In this document: piece after piece, positions 21,275 through 23,578 of the stretch
Numbering within the stretch: position 1 is the first letter of the stretch
Layout of the letters: each line of letters opens with the position of its first letter
Assembly: GCA_033761915.1 (NCBI GenBank)
Contig: JANRMC010000121.1
Coordinates: 1 to 23,578, forward strand
Reading direction: 5' to 3'
Origin: JACMLD01 sp033761915
GTDB lineage: Bacteria > Bacteroidota > Bacteroidia > Chitinophagales > Chitinophagaceae
Length of the DNA: 23,578 nucleotides
Program-made: the position numbers and the translations under genes
The notes under the pieces: model-generated
The model's input: the letters and a program-made list of their open reading frames with translations, nothing else
What the model was told of the DNA's origin: nothing
Databases searched by the model: none

Positions 21275-23413
21275 ATGAAGGAGAAAATATTACATGAATT
21301 CTGGTCTTTTTACCAGTATATTATCTATTCGGGCATAGATGATACGGTGAGTGAAGAAAAGAAAAAGAAGATGATCCGCTTCAGCCAGTTTGTGCTGTTA
21401 GCCTCAATGATCAATTTGCTTTCTGTAACCTCTTACTTTTCGCTGAAGCTTTATATCAGCGCTTTAATAAGTTTTACCTCTGGTTATATTTTTTGGATGG
21501 CCTACTACTTCAATACAAAAAAGAAAGTAGAGGCTGCCCGTATTATTTCTGTGGTGAATGTGAACCTCTACATCATTGTAATGAGCTATGTAGAAGGGTT
21601 ACGGGCTTCGGAGTACCTGCTTTATTTTCCCTACTTTCTTACACTTACTTTTATAGTAAATATCCGTAAAGACTTCAGAGAATTTCTGGTGGTTTATTTA
21701 ATAACCATTTTCTCTTCTTTTATCTGTTTAAAGATAAGCCCCACCACGAATGATGTTCAGATTATGACCGATCATATTTATGAGCGGCTCTTTACCACCA
21801 ACCTTTCCTTATCGCTGGTATTAACTATTTTCTTTTCATACGCAATCATTCGTGTAAACAGAGATAATGAGGTGGCCATTTTGCAAGAAAAGAAATTTGT
21901 AGATACTATTTACAACACCTCGCTGGATGCGGTATTTATTGTAGACAGGTCTAACCACAAAATTGCCAATTGCAATCAGCGGGCACAAGAAATGTTTGCG
22001 CAGGCAGAGCGCCGGTATATAGCCAATACCAATATAGAAACCTGGTTGCATGAAAGCAGCCGAAAATCTTTTGGAGAATTGGTGAACCGGTTTAACGAAG
22101 GATTGGAGAACTGGCAGGGAGAAATGTCGTTCATCAGTTCCAGCAACAAAATTTTATACAGTTATGTAAGCATTGTACCTTTTGCCAATAAAGAAATGCA
22201 CTACCTTAAAATTAGTGTATTGGATATTTCTGAAATTAAGATGGCTGAGTTTGAATTGATGAAAGCTAAAGAAAGAGCAGAAGTGGCTGCGCATGTTAAA
22301 GCCCGGTTTTTAAGTAATATGAGTCATGAACTGCGTACTCCTTTAAACGGTATTATAGGTTCAACCAATCTATTGTTGCAGGAAGAGTTTTTAAATACGC
22401 AGAAACCGCACCTGGATGTATTAAAGTATTCATCTGAACACATGATGGTGCTGATAAACGATATACTGGACTTTAATAAAATTGAAGCCGGTAAACTGGA
22501 GCTGGCGGCAGCACCGGTTAATATTAAAGAGTTTGCACAAAAGGTAATTGCACAGTTCAGCCGCTCTGTGCAGGAAAAAGGCTTAAAGTTTATTACAGAA
22601 ATTGATGACCGGCTGGATACAGAATACCTGACCGACGAAACCCGCCTGAACCAGATACTAAGTAACCTGCTATCAAATGCTATTAAGTTTACACACAGCG
22701 GAAGCATAACCTTCTCTGTAAGCAAGCTATTTTCTACCAGCAGCAAATCAACCGTACATTTTTTGGTAAAAGATACCGGTATAGGTATTGCCCCATCAAA
22801 GCACAAAGAGGTTTTTGAAAGCTTTACACAAGCCGATATTAATACCACCCGTAAATATGGCGGTACCGGTTTAGGATTAACGATTACCAAAAAACTGATC
22901 AATATTTTTGGCTCAGAGCTACGGTTGGAAAGCATGGAAGGAAAGGGCAGTGCTTTTCAGTTTACCGTTGAAATGCCCATTAATGAAAACCGCAAAGAGT
23001 ATATTACAGAACACAAAGCCACCCAGCCCGGTAGTTTACAAGGGGTGCGAATATTAATTGCAGAAGATAACCCTGTTAATTTATCGGTAGCCCGCCGGTT
23101 TTTATTAAAATGGGGCGTAGAGCTTACCGAAGCAAAGAACGGGGTGGAAGCCGTGCAGAAATTTAAAAGCGGGGTATTTGATTTGGTGTTGCTGGACCTG
23201 GAAATGCCGGAAATGGACGGTGCCACGGCCCTGGTAGAAATTAAAAAAATACAGCCTCAGGCCATAGTATTGGCATTTACTGCCGCCGTTTATGATAATA
23301 TGGTAGACGATCTGGTGCAAAAAGGCTTTCTCGACTTTATACATAAACCCTTCAGACCAGAAGAATTACACGCAAAAATTACACAATACCACCGTTTAAG
23401 TAAGGTGGCTTAA
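21275..23413 (+). CDS. Hybrid sensor histidine kinase (membrane sensor, PAS, HisKA, HATPase, REC)
   Basis: A 712-residue inner-membrane kinase from ATG 21275 (MKEKILHEFWSFYQYIIYSG). A longer frame begins at TTG 21209, but its 22 extra residues lack support. In order: cytoplasmic start; about six helices between residues 35 and 205 without a large periplasmic domain; a PAS domain from about 215 (FVDTIYNTSLDAVFIVDRSN); HisKA with His351 in SNMSHELRTPLNG; HATPase with N-box NQILSNLLSNAIKFTHSG, G1 DTGIGIAPSK and G2 YGGTGLGLTITKKL; and a receiver with Asp641 in LVLLDLEMPEMDG and Lys in FIHKPFRPEEL. The sensor helices suggest detection within the membrane; the signal is unknown. Being hybrid, it needs an Hpt, and one is encoded divergently next door. 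Confidence 0.96.
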   Translation: MKEKILHEFWSFYQYIIYSGIDDTVSEEKKKKMIRFSQFVLLASMINLLSVTSYFSLKLYISALISFTSGYIFWMAYYFNTKKKVEAARIISVVNVNLYIIVMSYVEGLRASEYLLYFPYFLTLTFIVNIRKDFREFLVVYLITIFSSFICLKISPTTNDVQIMTDHIYERLFTTNLSLSLVLTIFFSYAIIRVNRDNEVAILQEKKFVDTIYNTSLDAVFIVDRSNHKIANCNQRAQEMFAQAERRYIANTNIETWLHESSRKSFGELVNRFNEGLENWQGEMSFISSSNKILYSYVSIVPFANKEMHYLKISVLDISEIKMAEFELMKAKERAEVAAHVKARFLSNMSHELRTPLNGIIGSTNLLLQEEFLNTQKPHLDVLKYSSEHMMVLINDILDFNKIEAGKLELAAAPVNIKEFAQKVIAQFSRSVQEKGLKFITEIDDRLDTEYLTDETRLNQILSNLLSNAIKFTHSGSITFSVSKLFSTSSKSTVHFLVKDTGIGIAPSKHKEVFESFTQADINTTRKYGGTGLGLTITKKLINIFGSELRLESMEGKGSAFQFTVEMPINENRKEYITEHKATQPGSLQGVRILIAEDNPVNLSVARRFLLKWGVELTEAKNGVEAVQKFKSGVFDLVLLDLEMPEMDGATALVEIKKIQPQAIVLAFTAAVYDNMVDDLVQKGFLDFIHKPFRPEELHAKITQYHRLSKVA

Positions 23414-23443
23414 CCCCTTCGTTTTACAGGTTTTGGAAGGCAA

Positions 23444-23479
23444 CGCCTGAAATGAGGGCAGGTGACCCCGTTTTTTTTT
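23444..23479 (+). terminator. Possible terminator of the hybrid kinase gene
   Basis: CGCCTG and CAGGTG can pair (one G-U), followed after five bases by nine T. The stem is short and the loop is 9 nt. Confidence 0.35.
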
Positions 23480-23556
23480 GACTTTCCTCAAGTTTTTACC
23501 CGCCGGTCATTAATTTTTTTTACACCCGTTACCTTTTGCCCAATAGCGTATTAAAG

Positions 23557-23578
23557 GCTGAAGTGTGCGACGCAACGG
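23557..23578 (+). repeat. Interspersed repeat, copy I (cut by window end)
   Basis: GCTGAAGTGTGCGACGCAAC and GG. The orientation predicts a plus-strand gene start just outside the window. Confidence 0.75.

Overview
The window looks like chromosomal DNA from a Bacteroidota bacterium, most likely a Chitinophagaceae-type member of the Chitinophagia/Sphingobacteriia. Support: several starts are preceded by the phylum's TTTG / TAnnTTTG promoter boxes rather than E. coli-type boxes; Shine-Dalgarno sequences are weak; the YebC has the MGRIFEVRKA-type N-terminus; and a LytTR regulator, a DUF4136 lipoprotein, a GT9 enzyme and a hybrid kinase of types common there are present. The genus is not assigned. 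No rRNA, tRNA, CRISPR array, IS transposase or phage gene was seen.

Layout. 113-4487 is all minus strand: a secreted beta-barrel-like protein, an Ldh2-family dehydrogenase, YebC, and an APC amino-acid permease. 4674-9102 is plus strand: a dicarboxylate/amino-acid:cation symporter, then a close-packed DedA, MFS and GT9 group. A minus-strand secreted protein with an exact 8-residue repeat (9107-9673) meets the GT9 gene tail to tail. 9919-18834 is plus strand: deoC, a SPOR protein, an M20D amidohydrolase, a CDF metal transporter, an M20 dipeptidase, a membrane-anchored papain-like protease, a DUF4442 hotdog protein and an MBL/beta-CASP hydrolase. 19068-19643 is a DUF4136 lipoprotein. The right end holds a divergent signalling locus: Hpt and LytTR response regulator on minus, hybrid histidine kinase on plus. 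Together these supply the parts of a kinase-REC-Hpt-REC phosphorelay.

The most distinctive feature is not a gene. Ten copies of a roughly 50-65 bp interspersed repeat (core GTGCGACGCAACGATG, distal part GCTGGTTACC then CTATAAAAAT) lie between genes. Each copy that can be judged has its GCTGGTTACC/TATAAAA end pointing at the nearest coding end, either just after a stop codon or just before a start. Some copies form inverted pairs that share private sequence variants: one pair flanks the CDF gene, another flanks the DUF4442-MBL pair, and a third is a compact 179-bp element with no gene inside. This suggests a non-autonomous mobile or regulatory repeat family that partitions the chromosome into cassettes. 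Copies also create false upstream starts for yebC and the DUF4442 gene.

Most genes look like housekeeping or peripheral metabolism: peptide and amino-acid uptake and hydrolysis, deoxynucleoside salvage, envelope biogenesis and metal efflux. All assignments rest on motif reading by eye; no database search was done.
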